From assembly GCA_013287025.1 (NCBI GenBank), contig JABDEN010000001.1, positions 23,901 to 87,900 of the forward strand: 64,000 bases of DNA. Reading direction: 5' to 3'. The notes beneath the pieces are model-generated. The model was not told the DNA's origin. It saw only the letters and a list, made by a program, of their open reading frames with translations, and ran no database searches. The position numbers were made by a program, and so were the translations under genes. The stretch is from Gammaproteobacteria bacterium. GTDB taxonomy: Bacteria > Pseudomonadota > Gammaproteobacteria > DSM-16500. Shown in pieces: positions 38,911 through 47,606 of the stretch (the first letter of the stretch is position 1; every line of letters starts with the position of its first letter).

Positions 38911-40344
38911 ATGTTTCGATTGGAAGAAAAGAAGGAAAGTAAATCATCAGTCAATAAAATTGCGGATCAAGTCGAAAGCTTACGTGATACTTTTAAAACA
39001 GGATGTACGCAATCTTTGCAATTTCGACAGCGGCAACTGGATCGTTTAGCATTATTTATGATAGAACGGGAGTCGTCGATTAAAGCCGCTCTCTACGAAG
39101 ATTTAAAAAAATCAAGCCAAGAAGCATTTATGTTGGAAATTGGCGTCGTGACTCGAGAAATTCGTGAAACCAGAAACCAACTCGCCACATGGGTGACACC
39201 GACCGTCGTTCCGACGATGTTTTCAGCACAACCAGCGACAAGTTTGGTTCGTCCTGAACCTTTAGGCGTCGTTTTAATCATTTCACCATGGAATTATCCT
39301 TTCCAATTGGCGATGATGCCGTTAATTGGTGCTATCGCTGCCGGTAATTGTGCGATATTAAAGCCAAGTGAGGTGGCACCCAGCACAAGTCGAATGTTAG
39401 CAGCGCATTTACCTTCTTATCTTGATGAAAATTGTTTTAAGGTAGTAGAAGGCGGCGTACGAGAAACAACCGCTTTGCTGAAAGAACGATTCGATCACAT
39501 TTTTTTTACAGGCGGGAAAGAAGTGGGGAAAGTTGTCGCTGCTGCCGCCGCAAAAAATTTAACGCCAACCACATTAGAATTAGGCGGAAAAAGTCCTTGT
39601 ATTGTCGATCGTTCTGCCAATATTCCTGTTGCGGCTGAGAGAATTGTCTGGGGAAAATTCTCCAATGCAGGGCAAACCTGTATCGCGCCGGATTATGTTT
39701 TGGTGGATAAAGAAGTCGAAGAAACCTTACTGCACTGTATGAAAGAAAAAATCCAACAATTTTACGGCATGGATCCGAAAAAAAGTGATGATTATGGTCG
39801 CATCATTAATAAAGCGCATTACCAACGATTGTTACAAACATTAACAGACAACGGCAATATTTTTGTGGGCGGGGAAGTTGACGAAAAGGAACGATATATT
39901 GCACCGACAATTTTGAAAGATGTTTCTGCTGATTCTTCTATTATGGATAAAGACGCTGAAATTTTTGGACCTGTTTTACCTGTTATTGCTTACAAAGATA
40001 TTCATGACGTCATTTCATTTGTGAATTCAAGGCCAAAACCTCTCACCGTTTATCTTTTTTCAGAGAATAAAAAAATGCAGGAGCATATTCAAAATAATAC
40101 GAGTTCGGGAAGTTTTGTGCTTAATCATACTTTATTGCAAGGAGGGATTTCGACTTTACCCTTTGGTGGGGTGGGGGATAGTGGGATGGGTGCTTATCAT
40201 GGCAAAAAATCCTTTGATACTTTTAGTCATCAAAAGGCTATTTTTAAAAAACCGACAGGGTGGAGATTGTTTGATGTATCTTCCTATGTTATTTATCCGC
40301 CTTATTCGACGACGAAGGAAGCGTTGTTGAAGAGGTTTACTTAA
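38911..40344 (+). CDS. Aldehyde dehydrogenase (class 3-like)
   Basis: 477 residues, NAD(P)-dependent aldehyde oxidation. Signatures: ISPWNYPFQLAMMPLIGAIAAGN, FFTGGKEVGKVVAAAAAKNL, catalytic Glu in TLELGGKSPCIVD and catalytic Cys in FSNAGQTCIAPDYVLV. The C-terminus SSYVIYPPYSTTKEALLKRF is of the class 3 (fatty or coniferyl aldehyde) type. Substrate not determined. Single gene, followed by a family E repeat. Confidence 0.88.
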   Translation: MFRLEEKKESKSSVNKIADQVESLRDTFKTGCTQSLQFRQRQLDRLALFMIERESSIKAALYEDLKKSSQEAFMLEIGVVTREIRETRNQLATWVTPTVVPTMFSAQPATSLVRPEPLGVVLIISPWNYPFQLAMMPLIGAIAAGNCAILKPSEVAPSTSRMLAAHLPSYLDENCFKVVEGGVRETTALLKERFDHIFFTGGKEVGKVVAAAAAKNLTPTTLELGGKSPCIVDRSANIPVAAERIVWGKFSNAGQTCIAPDYVLVDKEVEETLLHCMKEKIQQFYGMDPKKSDDYGRIINKAHYQRLLQTLTDNGNIFVGGEVDEKERYIAPTILKDVSADSSIMDKDAEIFGPVLPVIAYKDIHDVISFVNSRPKPLTVYLFSENKKMQEHIQNNTSSGSFVLNHTLLQGGISTLPFGGVGDSGMGAYHGKKSFDTFSHQKAIFKKPTGWRLFDVSSYVIYPPYSTTKEALLKRFT

Positions 40345-40366
40345 GGGTGCGGTGAACTTTCAATAA

Positions 40367-40469
40367 ACCCTCACCCCTAGCCCCTCTCCCATAAATGGGA
40401 GAGGGGAAATTGAAAATAGTTCCCCTCTCCCGGAGCGCAGCGAGGGGAGAGGGGTTAGGGGTGAGGGTT
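40367..40469. repeat. Inverted repeat, family E
   Basis: ACCCTCACCCCTAGCCCCTC on the left and GAGGGGTTAGGGGTGAGGGT on the right, with inner CTCTCCC / GGGAGAG pairs: nested palindrome of about 100 bp. It separates the convergent aldehyde dehydrogenase and dapD genes and could terminate both transcripts. Confidence 0.75.
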
Positions 40470-40498
40470 TTTACGGCCCTCTTTGCTGCTGAGGGTCT

Positions 40499-41308
40499 TT
40501 ACGGCTCAATATTCCTCAAAATATCATTCAACGTCGTCTTCTCTCGCGTCTTCGCATCGACCTTTTTGACAATGACCGCGCAATACAGACTATATTTACC
40601 GTCTTTACTCGGTAAATTTCCGGGGACTACGACAGAACCTGCGGGAACGCGTCCATACAAAATCGTATCGGATTCCCGATCATAAATTCGGGTGCTTTGG
40701 CCAATGAATACGCCCATCGAAATGACCGAGCCTTCTTCGACGATAACCCCTTCGACGATCTCGGATCGCGCCCCGATGAAGCAATTATCTTCGATGATGG
40801 TGGGGGTCGCTTGGAGGGGTTCTAACACGCCACCTATGCCTGCGCCACCTGAAAGGTGTACATTTTTGCCTATTTGGGCGCAGGAACCTACGGTTGCCCA
40901 GGTATCTACCATAGTGCCAGAATCAACATACGCGCCAATATTGACGTAAGAGGGCATTAAAACGGTATTAGGGGCGATATAAGCACCGATTCTTGCCACG
41001 GCGGGGGGTACAATTCGAACCCCAGGGGAAGTCGGTTTTAGCGGAATTTTATCGAAATATTCAGTAAATCCACCGTTAATGACCTGATTTTCTGAAATTT
41101 TGAAATAAAGTAAAATCGCCTTTTTCAGCCATTCATGGGTGTGCCATTTGCCATTGATTTTTTCGGCAACCCTACATTCGCCGGTATTTAGTTGTTGGAT
41201 CACCAATGCGATCGTTTCTTTTAAATCCTTAGAAACGGTTTGTGGGGTAATATTAAAACGATCATTAAATGCCGTATTGATAATTTCTTCAAAAGTTTGA
41301 GTTTGCAT
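40499..41308 (-). CDS. dapD: Tetrahydrodipicolinate N-succinyltransferase
   Basis: Left-handed beta-helix acyltransferase, 269 residues from ATG 41308 ([14 protein letters not shown]). Hexapeptide repeats run from about 105 to 230 ([57 protein letters not shown]). The C-terminus [19 protein letters not shown] is conserved. Same pathway as dapE. The longer frame begins six codons upstream; I prefer the ATG with GGA 8 bp before it. Confidence 0.96.
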   Translation of the reverse strand: MQTQTFEEIINTAFNDRFNITPQTVSKDLKETIALVIQQLNTGECRVAEKINGKWHTHEWLKKAILLYFKISENQVINGGFTEYFDKIPLKPTSPGVRIVPPAVARIGAYIAPNTVLMPSYVNIGAYVDSGTMVDTWATVGSCAQIGKNVHLSGGAGIGGVLEPLQATPTIIEDNCFIGARSEIVEGVIVEEGSVISMGVFIGQSTRIYDRESDTILYGRVPAGSVVVPGNLPSKDGKYSLYCAVIVKKVDAKTREKTTLNDILRNIEP

Positions 41309-41330
41309 AGTTTTCCAAATGTTCATTAAG

Positions 41331-41407
41331 CGTCGTCCCGCGATTTATTCGCGGGATCCAGTATTATATGAGTTACTGGATCCCGCGATCAAGTCGCGGG
41401 ACGACGG
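41331..41407. repeat. Family A palindrome upstream of dapD
   Basis: CGTCGTCCCGCGATTTATTC to AAGTCGCGGGACGACGG; 77 bp with a shorter centre. It lies in the divergent dapD/msbA promoter region. Confidence 0.8.
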
Positions 41408-41477
41408 CGTTGTATTTCGCAATCACTTCCAGAATATGCTAAGATACCCCACCTTTTTGCTTTGAAATGTCACAAAT

Positions 41478-43226
41478 ATGTCGAAAAAAAAGCCAATCGC
41501 AAATGCACTCGTGATTTACTCCCGACTATTCGGGTATGTACGCCATTATTGGCCGGCGTTACTTTTTGCAATGATCGGAAGTGCGGTATATTCCGGCGTT
41601 GATTCCTGGTTCGTCTATTTTTTAAAACCTTTGTTGAATGAAGGGCTCGTTGCTAAAAATCAGCAATTTTTAAGATGGGCTCCCTTGCTCGTATTAGTTG
41701 CATTTGCCATACGCGGAAGCGCGAGTTTTTTATCAAACTATTTTATCGCTTATGCTTCACGAAATGTGATTATGCGTTTGCGACAAGATGTCTTTGCGCA
41801 TTTACAGCGTTTGCCCGCGCGGTTCTATGATAATTCTTCGTCTGCTCAAGTCCTCGCAGTGTTATTGTATAGTGTCGAACAAATTGCAAATTCCAGTGCC
41901 GATGTATTGACCTCCGCGGTGCAATCGTTTTGTTTGATGATCGGGTTATTAACGGTGATGGTAACGATTAGCTGGAAATTATCCATTTTATATTTCTTTT
42001 TAATTCCGCTTGTTGTAGTAGTGATGCGTATGACGAGCTTACGTGTACGTCGTTTAAGTTTACATATTCAAGATTCCATCACCAACCTCACGCATCGTGC
42101 GGAAGAAAATATTTTAGGTTATAAAATTGTTCGTGCGTTTGATGGGCAAGCAAATGAAATCGAAAAATTTAATTCTGCGACGCGCATTAATCGCCAACGT
42201 GAAATGAAAGTGATTGCTGCGCGATCCTTTAGTATTTCTGGCGTTCAAATTATTGCAGCGCTCGCCCTCTCTGTCACCATTTATATTGCAACACTTGATA
42301 TTAATCATTCGCTTTTATCTCCCGGCGGATTTGTGGCAATGATGGCAGCAATGCTTGCCATGTTAAAACCGATGAAAGATTTAACTGCCATGCAAAATAA
42401 ATTGTATCGAGGACTTGCGGGTGCACAAACCGTTTTTGAATTGTTAGATGAAAAACCTGAAGATGATTCAGGCACAAAAACGTTGCAACGCGCTAACGGC
42501 AAAATTGAATTTTCTCATCTGAAGTTTGCCTATGTCCCCGAAAAAACCGTATTGCATGATATTCATTTTGAGGTAATGCCAGGCGAAGTCGTGGCGTTAG
42601 TGGGTCGATCAGGGAGTGGAAAGTCTACGCTTATTAATTTGTTACCACGTTTTTATACCGATTTTTCTGGGGATATTTTATTAGATGATGTGTCGATTCG
42701 CGATTATCGTTTAATAGATTTACGTAGACAATTCGCCATGGTTTCGCAAAATGTGATTTTATTCAATGATACGGTTGCGCGCAATATTGCTTACGGGCGT
42801 GTCACTGAAGTCTCAGAAGCTGAAATTTATGCGGCAGCCAAGGCAGCGCACGTGTTAGATTTTGTCGAACAATATCCAACCGGCATTCATACGTTGATTG
42901 GAGAAAATGGGGTATTACTTTCCGGCGGACAGCGCCAACGAATTGCAATTGCGCGTGCGATTTTGAAAAATGCACCGATATTAATTTTAGATGAAGCGAC
43001 CTCAGCGTTAGATACAGAGTCAGAGCGCTACATTCAATCTGCGTTGCAGGCGTTAATGCGTGAAAGAACCACATTGGTGATCGCGCATCGTCTCTCGACA
43101 GTTGAGCATGCGGATAAAATCATCGTGATGGATCAGGGTGCAGTCGTTGAAGTGGGAAATCATGAAGATTTGCTTGCACGAAATGGGGCTTATGCAAAAT
43201 TATATAAAATGCAGTTTAAGCAATAA
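41478..43226 (+). CDS. msbA: Lipid A export ABC transporter MsbA
   Basis: 582-residue half-transporter flipping lipid A-core across the inner membrane. Six helices in the first 320 residues, then a nucleotide-binding domain with Walker A LVGRSGSGKSTLINLLPRF, Q-loop AMVSQNVILFNDTV, signature LSGGQRQRIAIARAI and Walker B ILILDEATSALDTES. Start ATG 41478. Followed by lpxK, as in E. coli, with a palindromic repeat in between. Confidence 0.95.
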   Translation: MSKKKPIANALVIYSRLFGYVRHYWPALLFAMIGSAVYSGVDSWFVYFLKPLLNEGLVAKNQQFLRWAPLLVLVAFAIRGSASFLSNYFIAYASRNVIMRLRQDVFAHLQRLPARFYDNSSSAQVLAVLLYSVEQIANSSADVLTSAVQSFCLMIGLLTVMVTISWKLSILYFFLIPLVVVVMRMTSLRVRRLSLHIQDSITNLTHRAEENILGYKIVRAFDGQANEIEKFNSATRINRQREMKVIAARSFSISGVQIIAALALSVTIYIATLDINHSLLSPGGFVAMMAAMLAMLKPMKDLTAMQNKLYRGLAGAQTVFELLDEKPEDDSGTKTLQRANGKIEFSHLKFAYVPEKTVLHDIHFEVMPGEVVALVGRSGSGKSTLINLLPRFYTDFSGDILLDDVSIRDYRLIDLRRQFAMVSQNVILFNDTVARNIAYGRVTEVSEAEIYAAAKAAHVLDFVEQYPTGIHTLIGENGVLLSGGQRQRIAIARAILKNAPILILDEATSALDTESERYIQSALQALMRERTTLVIAHRLSTVEHADKIIVMDQGAVVEVGNHEDLLARNGAYAKLYKMQFKQ

Positions 43227-43234
43227 AACTCATC

Positions 43235-43315
43235 CATCGTCCCGCGCAAGGCCTGCGAGATCCAGAGCGGCATGGCAGGCTTTCTGGATCCCGCGAATAA
43301 ATCGCGGGACGACGG
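43235..43315. repeat. Family A palindrome between msbA and lpxK
   Basis: Diverged left arm (CATCGTCCCGCGCAAGGCC) and standard right arm (ATCGCGGGACGACGG), 81 bp. It lies 10 bp upstream of the lpxK start and so in the msbA-lpxK transcript. Confidence 0.75.
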
Positions 43316-43324
43316 GGTGACACT

Positions 43325-44395
43325 ATGAAATTCTGGTACCAACCTTTTTCTATATTTGCGCTATTACTCCTGCCATTTTCTTATTTATTTCGTTTGATCG
43401 TTTCAATCCGCTATTTTTTATATCAAAAAGGTTTTAAAAAAGTTTTTCATTTTCGGGTACCCATTATTATCGTCGGAAATATTACGGTCGGTGGGACAGG
43501 TAAAACACCTTTAGTTATCTGGCTTGCTAATTTTCTAAAAAAAAATGGATGGCGGCCCGGCATTATTAGTCGTGGATATGGCGATAAAAAACATTATTTG
43601 CCGTATTTGGTGAAGGATGCTGATGACCCCAACATCACAGGTGATGAGGCTATTTTAATTCGGAAACTGACGGCATGTCCTGTGATGCTTTGTATCGATC
43701 GCGTGAAAGGCGTGCAAGAATTATTAAATAAAACGAATTGCAATGTCGTGATTTCAGATGATGGTTTGCAACATTATCGATTGGGTCGACATATTGAAAT
43801 CGCGATGATCGATGGTGAAAGGCAATGCGGAAATGGTTTTTTGTTACCCGCGGGTCCGTTGCGTGAGCCTGTCAAACGGTTAAATAAGGTGGATTTTGTT
43901 ATTGAAAATGCATTGTCCGTCGTCCCGCGGCTTGTCCGCGGGATCCAGAACGGCTGCGATGTTGCTCTGGATCCCGCGGACAAGCCGCGGGACGACGGGT
44001 TGAGCAGACATACTGGGGAATTGTTCCGTATGCAACTCATCGGCTCCGAATGCATTTCATTACAAGATCCATCTAAAAAAATTCCACTTAACCATTTTCA
44101 GAATCAAAAAGTCCATGCGATTGCGGGTATCGGTAATCCCGATCGTTTTTTTAATTCTTTACGAGAATTACACATAGATATTATTCCACATGTTTTTCCG
44201 GATCATTATCTTTATCAAGCGAGTGATTTACAATTTAACGATAATTTACCTGTTTTAATGACGGAAAAAGATGCGGTAAAATGCTTTCGTTTTAGCGTTG
44301 CGCGATGGTGGTATGTTCCAGTTTCTGTGGACATCAATCCATCATTTGGCGAAAAATTTTTAGGAGTACTTCATTCATGCGAATCATCATTCTAA
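43325..44395 (+). CDS. lpxK: Tetraacyldisaccharide 4'-kinase, with in-frame palindrome insertion
   Basis: 356 residues (E. coli 328). P-loop GNITVGGTGKTPLVIWL (about 52-68), ISRGYG, ISDDGLQHYRLGRHIEIAMID, AIAGIGNPDRFF and VLMTEKDAVKC are all conserved, so this is LpxK, which phosphorylates the lipid A precursor at the inner membrane. Residues 199-225 (starting VVPRLVRG and ending PADKPRDDG) are encoded by a complete family A palindrome (43918-43998, 81 bp, 27 codons). They sit between NKVDFVIENAL and GELFRMQLIG, a loop that in E. coli LpxK is short. No stop codon is introduced and motifs on both sides are intact, so the enzyme is probably functional. Confidence 0.93.
   Translation: MKFWYQPFSIFALLLLPFSYLFRLIVSIRYFLYQKGFKKVFHFRVPIIIVGNITVGGTGKTPLVIWLANFLKKNGWRPGIISRGYGDKKHYLPYLVKDADDPNITGDEAILIRKLTACPVMLCIDRVKGVQELLNKTNCNVVISDDGLQHYRLGRHIEIAMIDGERQCGNGFLLPAGPLREPVKRLNKVDFVIENALSVVPRLVRGIQNGCDVALDPADKPRDDGLSRHTGELFRMQLIGSECISLQDPSKKIPLNHFQNQKVHAIAGIGNPDRFFNSLRELHIDIIPHVFPDHYLYQASDLQFNDNLPVLMTEKDAVKCFRFSVARWWYVPVSVDINPSFGEKFLGVLHSCESSF
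43918..43998. repeat. Family A palindrome inside the lpxK coding sequence
   Basis: Complete 81-bp copy, CGTCGTCCCGCGGCTTGTCC to ACAAGCCGCGGGACGACGG, with GGATCC blocks flanking the centre. Very similar to the intergenic copies at 31092 and 47511, so it is a recent insertion. Length divisible by three and open in the lpxK frame. Confidence 0.92.
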
Positions 44396-44781
44396 TTTTT
44401 AGTTTAATATGGTGCGTTACAGTCTCGTCAGCACCAGAGAAAAAGGCCGCGATCAATCCTGATATTTATACCGAAGATAAATTAGGAATTATGGTGACAA
44501 AAGATCATGCTCAATTTCAAATTAAATTAAAATCCAATGCTACCACGGGTTATTCTTGGTTTTTGCGAGAGTATAATTCCGATATCATCATACCCGTACA
44601 ACGTACTATCATTCCACCAGAAACAAAAATGATGGGTGCGCCTGGTTTTGAATTATGGACTTTTAAAGTAAAACCCACGGCTTTTACCGTACCACAACAA
44701 ACGATGATTCGATTAATTTATTCACGCCCGTGGGATTCAAATGATCAGTCTAAGCAGGTTGTTTTTCGGGTGTCGACTTAG
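44377..44781 (+). CDS. Chagasin-like (I42) cysteine-protease inhibitor, exported
   Basis: 134 residues from ATG 44377 (GGAG ribosome site upstream), overlapping the lpxK end by 19 bp. Signal peptide MRIIILIFSLIWCVTVSSA. The three inhibitory loops of the I42 family are seen: NATTGYSW (for NPTTGY), GAPGFELWTF (for GxGG) and RPWD (for RPW). Chagasin and ICP proteins block papain-like proteases, including host cathepsins. Overlap with lpxK suggests translational coupling, without a functional connection. Confidence 0.85.
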   Translation: MRIIILIFSLIWCVTVSSAPEKKAAINPDIYTEDKLGIMVTKDHAQFQIKLKSNATTGYSWFLREYNSDIIIPVQRTIIPPETKMMGAPGFELWTFKVKPTAFTVPQQTMIRLIYSRPWDSNDQSKQVVFRVST

Positions 44782-44827
44782 ATAAATGCGCCCCCTTTAA
44801 AAAAGCGTTGTTGCGTAATTAGAGGAT

Positions 44828-44879
44828 TTGTCATGCCAGCATGCTTAAAGGTGGCATCAAAACATGCTGGCATGACAAA
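44828..44879. repeat. Inverted repeat, family B
   Basis: TTGTCATGCCAGCATG on the left, CATGCTGGCATGACAA on the right, about 20 bp apart. Lies between convergent genes; could act as a terminator hairpin. Confidence 0.7.
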
Positions 44880-44881
44880 GC

Positions 44882-45319
44882 TTACATTGCTTGTTTAACA
44901 ACGGTCGCATCTTGTGATGCTTCGTGCTTTAACAATTGTAAATGCATATCTTCTAAACTGTAATCCCGAGTTAAATTGATTTTATGAAGTGAAATAATAT
45001 ATTCATCATAGGAATTTTTTAATTGTGTTAATAATTCTTTCGCTTTGGGAACATCCTGCACTATATCCCTTGGATCTACATTTGCGAGTACAACAGTCAC
45101 TCTATCAATGCGTTTTCGAAGAGCGTCAAGTGTTGCCATATCTTTAACAAGATAATGGTCGACATAACTTAATCCAAAAATTTGATAGTAAAAGTTGTAT
45201 TTGATGTCTTTAATACGTATTTCAGCGATCTCGTGTAATTTATCAGAAATTTTATCTTGTAAGTCTAAAGCGGCTTTAACATCTGTTGGGCTTGTTTTTT
45301 TTTCACTATTTGAAAACAT
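44882..45319 (-). CDS. Small helical protein of unknown function
   Basis: 145 residues, no recognised domain. Mostly charged helices (ALDLQDKISDKLHEIAEIRI, ATLDALRKRIDRVTVVLANV, AKELLTQLKNSYDEYIISLH), probably a helical bundle. No signal peptide or membrane helix. Flanked by family B repeats on both sides. Ends 3 bp from the repeat at 44879. Confidence 0.55.
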   Translation of the reverse strand: MFSNSEKKTSPTDVKAALDLQDKISDKLHEIAEIRIKDIKYNFYYQIFGLSYVDHYLVKDMATLDALRKRIDRVTVVLANVDPRDIVQDVPKAKELLTQLKNSYDEYIISLHKINLTRDYSLEDMHLQLLKHEASQDATVVKQAM

Positions 45320-45447
45320 ATAAACTCCATTTATTTAACTATTATTTTATAAACGCAAAAGATAGTATCCAATTTAAAATTGCAGCGCAATGTTATTTTA
45401 TTTATTGATTGTATGAGAAGAGAGGGGAAAATTCTTGTCATCAACTA

Positions 45448-45480
45448 TGTCATGCCAGCTAAAAGCATGCTGGCATGACA
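45448..45480. repeat. Short inverted repeat, family B
   Basis: TGTCATGCCAGCTAAAAGCA / TGCTGGCATGACA, 33 bp, a minimal copy of family B. Intergenic. Confidence 0.65.
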
Positions 45481-45503
45481 GGTTTTTCATTCGCTTCAAT
45501 TAC

Positions 45504-45959
45504 TTACTCCGGCATCTTTGACGAATGATGATTGATAATCAACCATTTTCCGTCAATTTTTTCATAGACGAAAGTAAATCTTGCTGGAATATTTTTACGA
45601 TGTCCGTCATCCATAAATGAAAATTCATATAGTCCAGAATTAGTCACCGTTTTTCCATGAAGATGTATACGATTTTTTTCAGGTATGCATCGGATATCTT
45701 TATGACTGGTTAAATGTGCAAAATATTCGTCTAATCCATGATTTTTATTTCGTAAAATTTTATGCGAAAGCGTTGGAACCAATGTCGCACCTGGTGCATA
45801 AAATTGCGTGACGACTTTTGGATTTCCTTTTGCTTTTCCAATCGCTGTACACCATTGATGATACGCATGGTTGACTTGACTTTTAACTTCAGAGGTCGTG
45901 GCCGCAAAAATATTTGCGGAGAAAAATAAACATAACAATATAACAAAATACTTTTTCAT
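45504..45959 (-). CDS. Exported SnoaL/DUF4440-like protein
   Basis: 151 residues with signal peptide (MKKYFVILLCLFFSANIFAA). The mature part follows the NTF2-like pattern: helix HAYHQWCTAIGKAKGNPKVV, QFYAPGATLVPTLS, then GLYEFSFMDDG...PARFTFVYEKIDGKWLIINHHSS near the end, as in the calcium/calmodulin-dependent kinase association-like family. Binding partner or enzyme activity unknown. Followed closely on the same strand after the DUF2845 gene (2 bp gap), so both are probably co-transcribed. Confidence 0.75.
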   Translation of the reverse strand: MKKYFVILLCLFFSANIFAATTSEVKSQVNHAYHQWCTAIGKAKGNPKVVTQFYAPGATLVPTLSHKILRNKNHGLDEYFAHLTSHKDIRCIPEKNRIHLHGKTVTNSGLYEFSFMDDGHRKNIPARFTFVYEKIDGKWLIINHHSSKMPE

Positions 45960-45961
45960 GA

Positions 45962-46501
45962 TTATCTCCTAGTAGTTAATCTGCCATATTCAAAAATAAA
46001 AGTATTTGGTGGTGCGGAATTGTAAATTAATTCAGTTGTGGGGATCGGTTTGGTCGTCGAATCATTTTGTTTTTGGATAAAAGTAGGTTTGCCGCAAGAT
46101 CTTTCTACTGATTTTTGTGAATCGCCCGTGCTAACGGTCGGTCCACAAATACTGGTGCTTGTTAAGCTTTGTTCTTCCACCATAATATTAATTGCTCGAT
46201 CATTGACAAAAGTCACTGTCATACGAATGGTGGCTCTGGGTGGCGCATTAAATCCAGGTGTGTAAGTTAATTGATAAGGTTGACTGACTAAAATAAAATA
46301 TTTCCATTCCTGCGGGCCGTTCGGTTCACGCATTTCTGTTTTTTCAGAAACGGGTGTACCACACTGTTGTTTTACTTGTTCGACCGAATCTCCGACACCC
46401 ACTTGATTAAAATTGGCGGGACACATCCAGGCATAAGTTGATAAAGAAAAACTTATTAAAATAATAGTAATAAAAGTATGACGGAATTGGTTTTTTTTCA
46501 T
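45962..46501 (-). CDS. Exported DUF2845-type protein
   Basis: 179 residues from ATG 46501. Signal peptide (FITIILISFSLSTYA). Two copies of the small lipoprotein-like motif: GVGDSVEQVKQQCGTPVSEK and TGDSQKSVERSCGKPTF, as in the DUF2845/SmpA-like family. Cysteines are paired (CPANF, QQCG, SICG, RSCG). Periplasmic role unknown. Immediately upstream of the SnoaL-like gene. Confidence 0.75.
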   Translation of the reverse strand: MKKNQFRHTFITIILISFSLSTYAWMCPANFNQVGVGDSVEQVKQQCGTPVSEKTEMREPNGPQEWKYFILVSQPYQLTYTPGFNAPPRATIRMTVTFVNDRAINIMVEEQSLTSTSICGPTVSTGDSQKSVERSCGKPTFIQKQNDSTTKPIPTTELIYNSAPPNTFIFEYGRLTTRR

Positions 46502-46532
46502 ATTAAAATAATCCTCGCATTTTTTTTGCCCT

Positions 46533-47477
46533 TTAATCAGTTTCTGGTTTTGAAATATTATCGTCGTCTGATTTTTTGTCTGTATCGCTACCTTCGGTTT
46601 CTTTTGCAAGACCCTTTTTGGGCGATAAGAAATTACGTAAAAAATGCTTTCGTTTTGTCGCTTTTGTATATTCGCTTACTATACCATGATCTTGGTGCAA
46701 AGTGCCTTCTTTCGCCCACGGCAATTGACGGTAATAGGGTAATGGCTGATTCGGATCAAAAATAGGGTATTTAATAATTTCAAAATAAGGAGAATAATCA
46801 AAATCTTTAGGGGTAAATAAATGGGGGTTGCGATGAACCAATTCAAATCCTGTTGATTCATCGATTTTTATGTAAGGTAAAATGGGAAATTTCACAGAAG
46901 TAAAAGCTTCTGCAATCAATGATGAGCAAATCGTACTATCTGGCTCGCCGGTGGCTGTGCGGAATAAGCTGGATCCCCATCTTCTTGGTAAAATCGACCA
47001 GGGCAGCAAAAAACGCGCTAAATCCAATAAATGTCGCACATTATAAGGCTTTCCTAAAGAGTGAATGGCATAGGCAATGACAAGTTCTGCATCGTTAGGA
47101 GAAATTCCAATAGGACGACAAATACGAATATGATACTTACGATAAGTGCTTAATGGTGACACAATCATGCCTTGTCCCGGCATGCTTTCAATGAGAAGAC
47201 GAACATTTTCGCGTTTTTTCATGTGCTGCATGACGATTTTTCGTAAAGTATGATCTTCGATATCATGCAGACGGCCAATATAAAGCGCCGAATGTGTCCA
47301 AGGACTTTGTGTAATGGTGTGGATTACTTTGCTGACGCGGCTTCGGCCATCAACAAGTACAACATCTCCTGGTCTTACTTCATATTTTAAACGATTGAAA
47401 TCTCCAGGAGGTGCTTCGTCTGGCGGCGTTTCTTTCGTAAGCCATTTTACAAACTTTTCATAGAAAGTATTCGCCAT
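46533..47477 (-). CDS. YiiX-like permuted papain-fold amidase
   Basis: 314 residues from ATG 47477 (MANTFYEKFVKWL). The region RPGDVVLVDGRSRVSKVIHT and PWTHSALYIG, with its His, and STICSSLIAEAFTSV, with the catalytic Cys, match the YaeF/YiiX C92 (permuted NlpC/P60) family. These are thought to act on cell-wall or lipid amide bonds. No signal peptide; an acidic, polar tail of about 50 residues (ETEGSDTDKKSDDDN) is unusual. The acidic C-terminus leaves room for a secreted role. Family A repeat lies directly upstream. Confidence 0.8.
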   Translation of the reverse strand: MANTFYEKFVKWLTKETPPDEAPPGDFNRLKYEVRPGDVVLVDGRSRVSKVIHTITQSPWTHSALYIGRLHDIEDHTLRKIVMQHMKKRENVRLLIESMPGQGMIVSPLSTYRKYHIRICRPIGISPNDAELVIAYAIHSLGKPYNVRHLLDLARFLLPWSILPRRWGSSLFRTATGEPDSTICSSLIAEAFTSVKFPILPYIKIDESTGFELVHRNPHLFTPKDFDYSPYFEIIKYPIFDPNQPLPYYRQLPWAKEGTLHQDHGIVSEYTKATKRKHFLRNFLSPKKGLAKETEGSDTDKKSDDDNISKPETD

Positions 47478-47510
47478 GGGGGTCCTTAAATGACAATACT
47501 TAGGCACAGC

Positions 47511-47591
47511 CGTCGTCCCGCGGCTTGTCCGCGGGATCCAGAGCCACATCTAGGGCTCTCTGGATCCCGCGGACAAGCCGCGGGACGACGG
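47511..47591. repeat. Family A palindrome between purB and the amidase gene
   Basis: CGTCGTCCCGCGGCTTGTCC to ACAAGCCGCGGGACGACGG, 81 bp, almost identical to the lpxK copy in its arms. Confidence 0.85.
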
Positions 47592-47606
47592 GTTTACACA
47601 ACTTCA

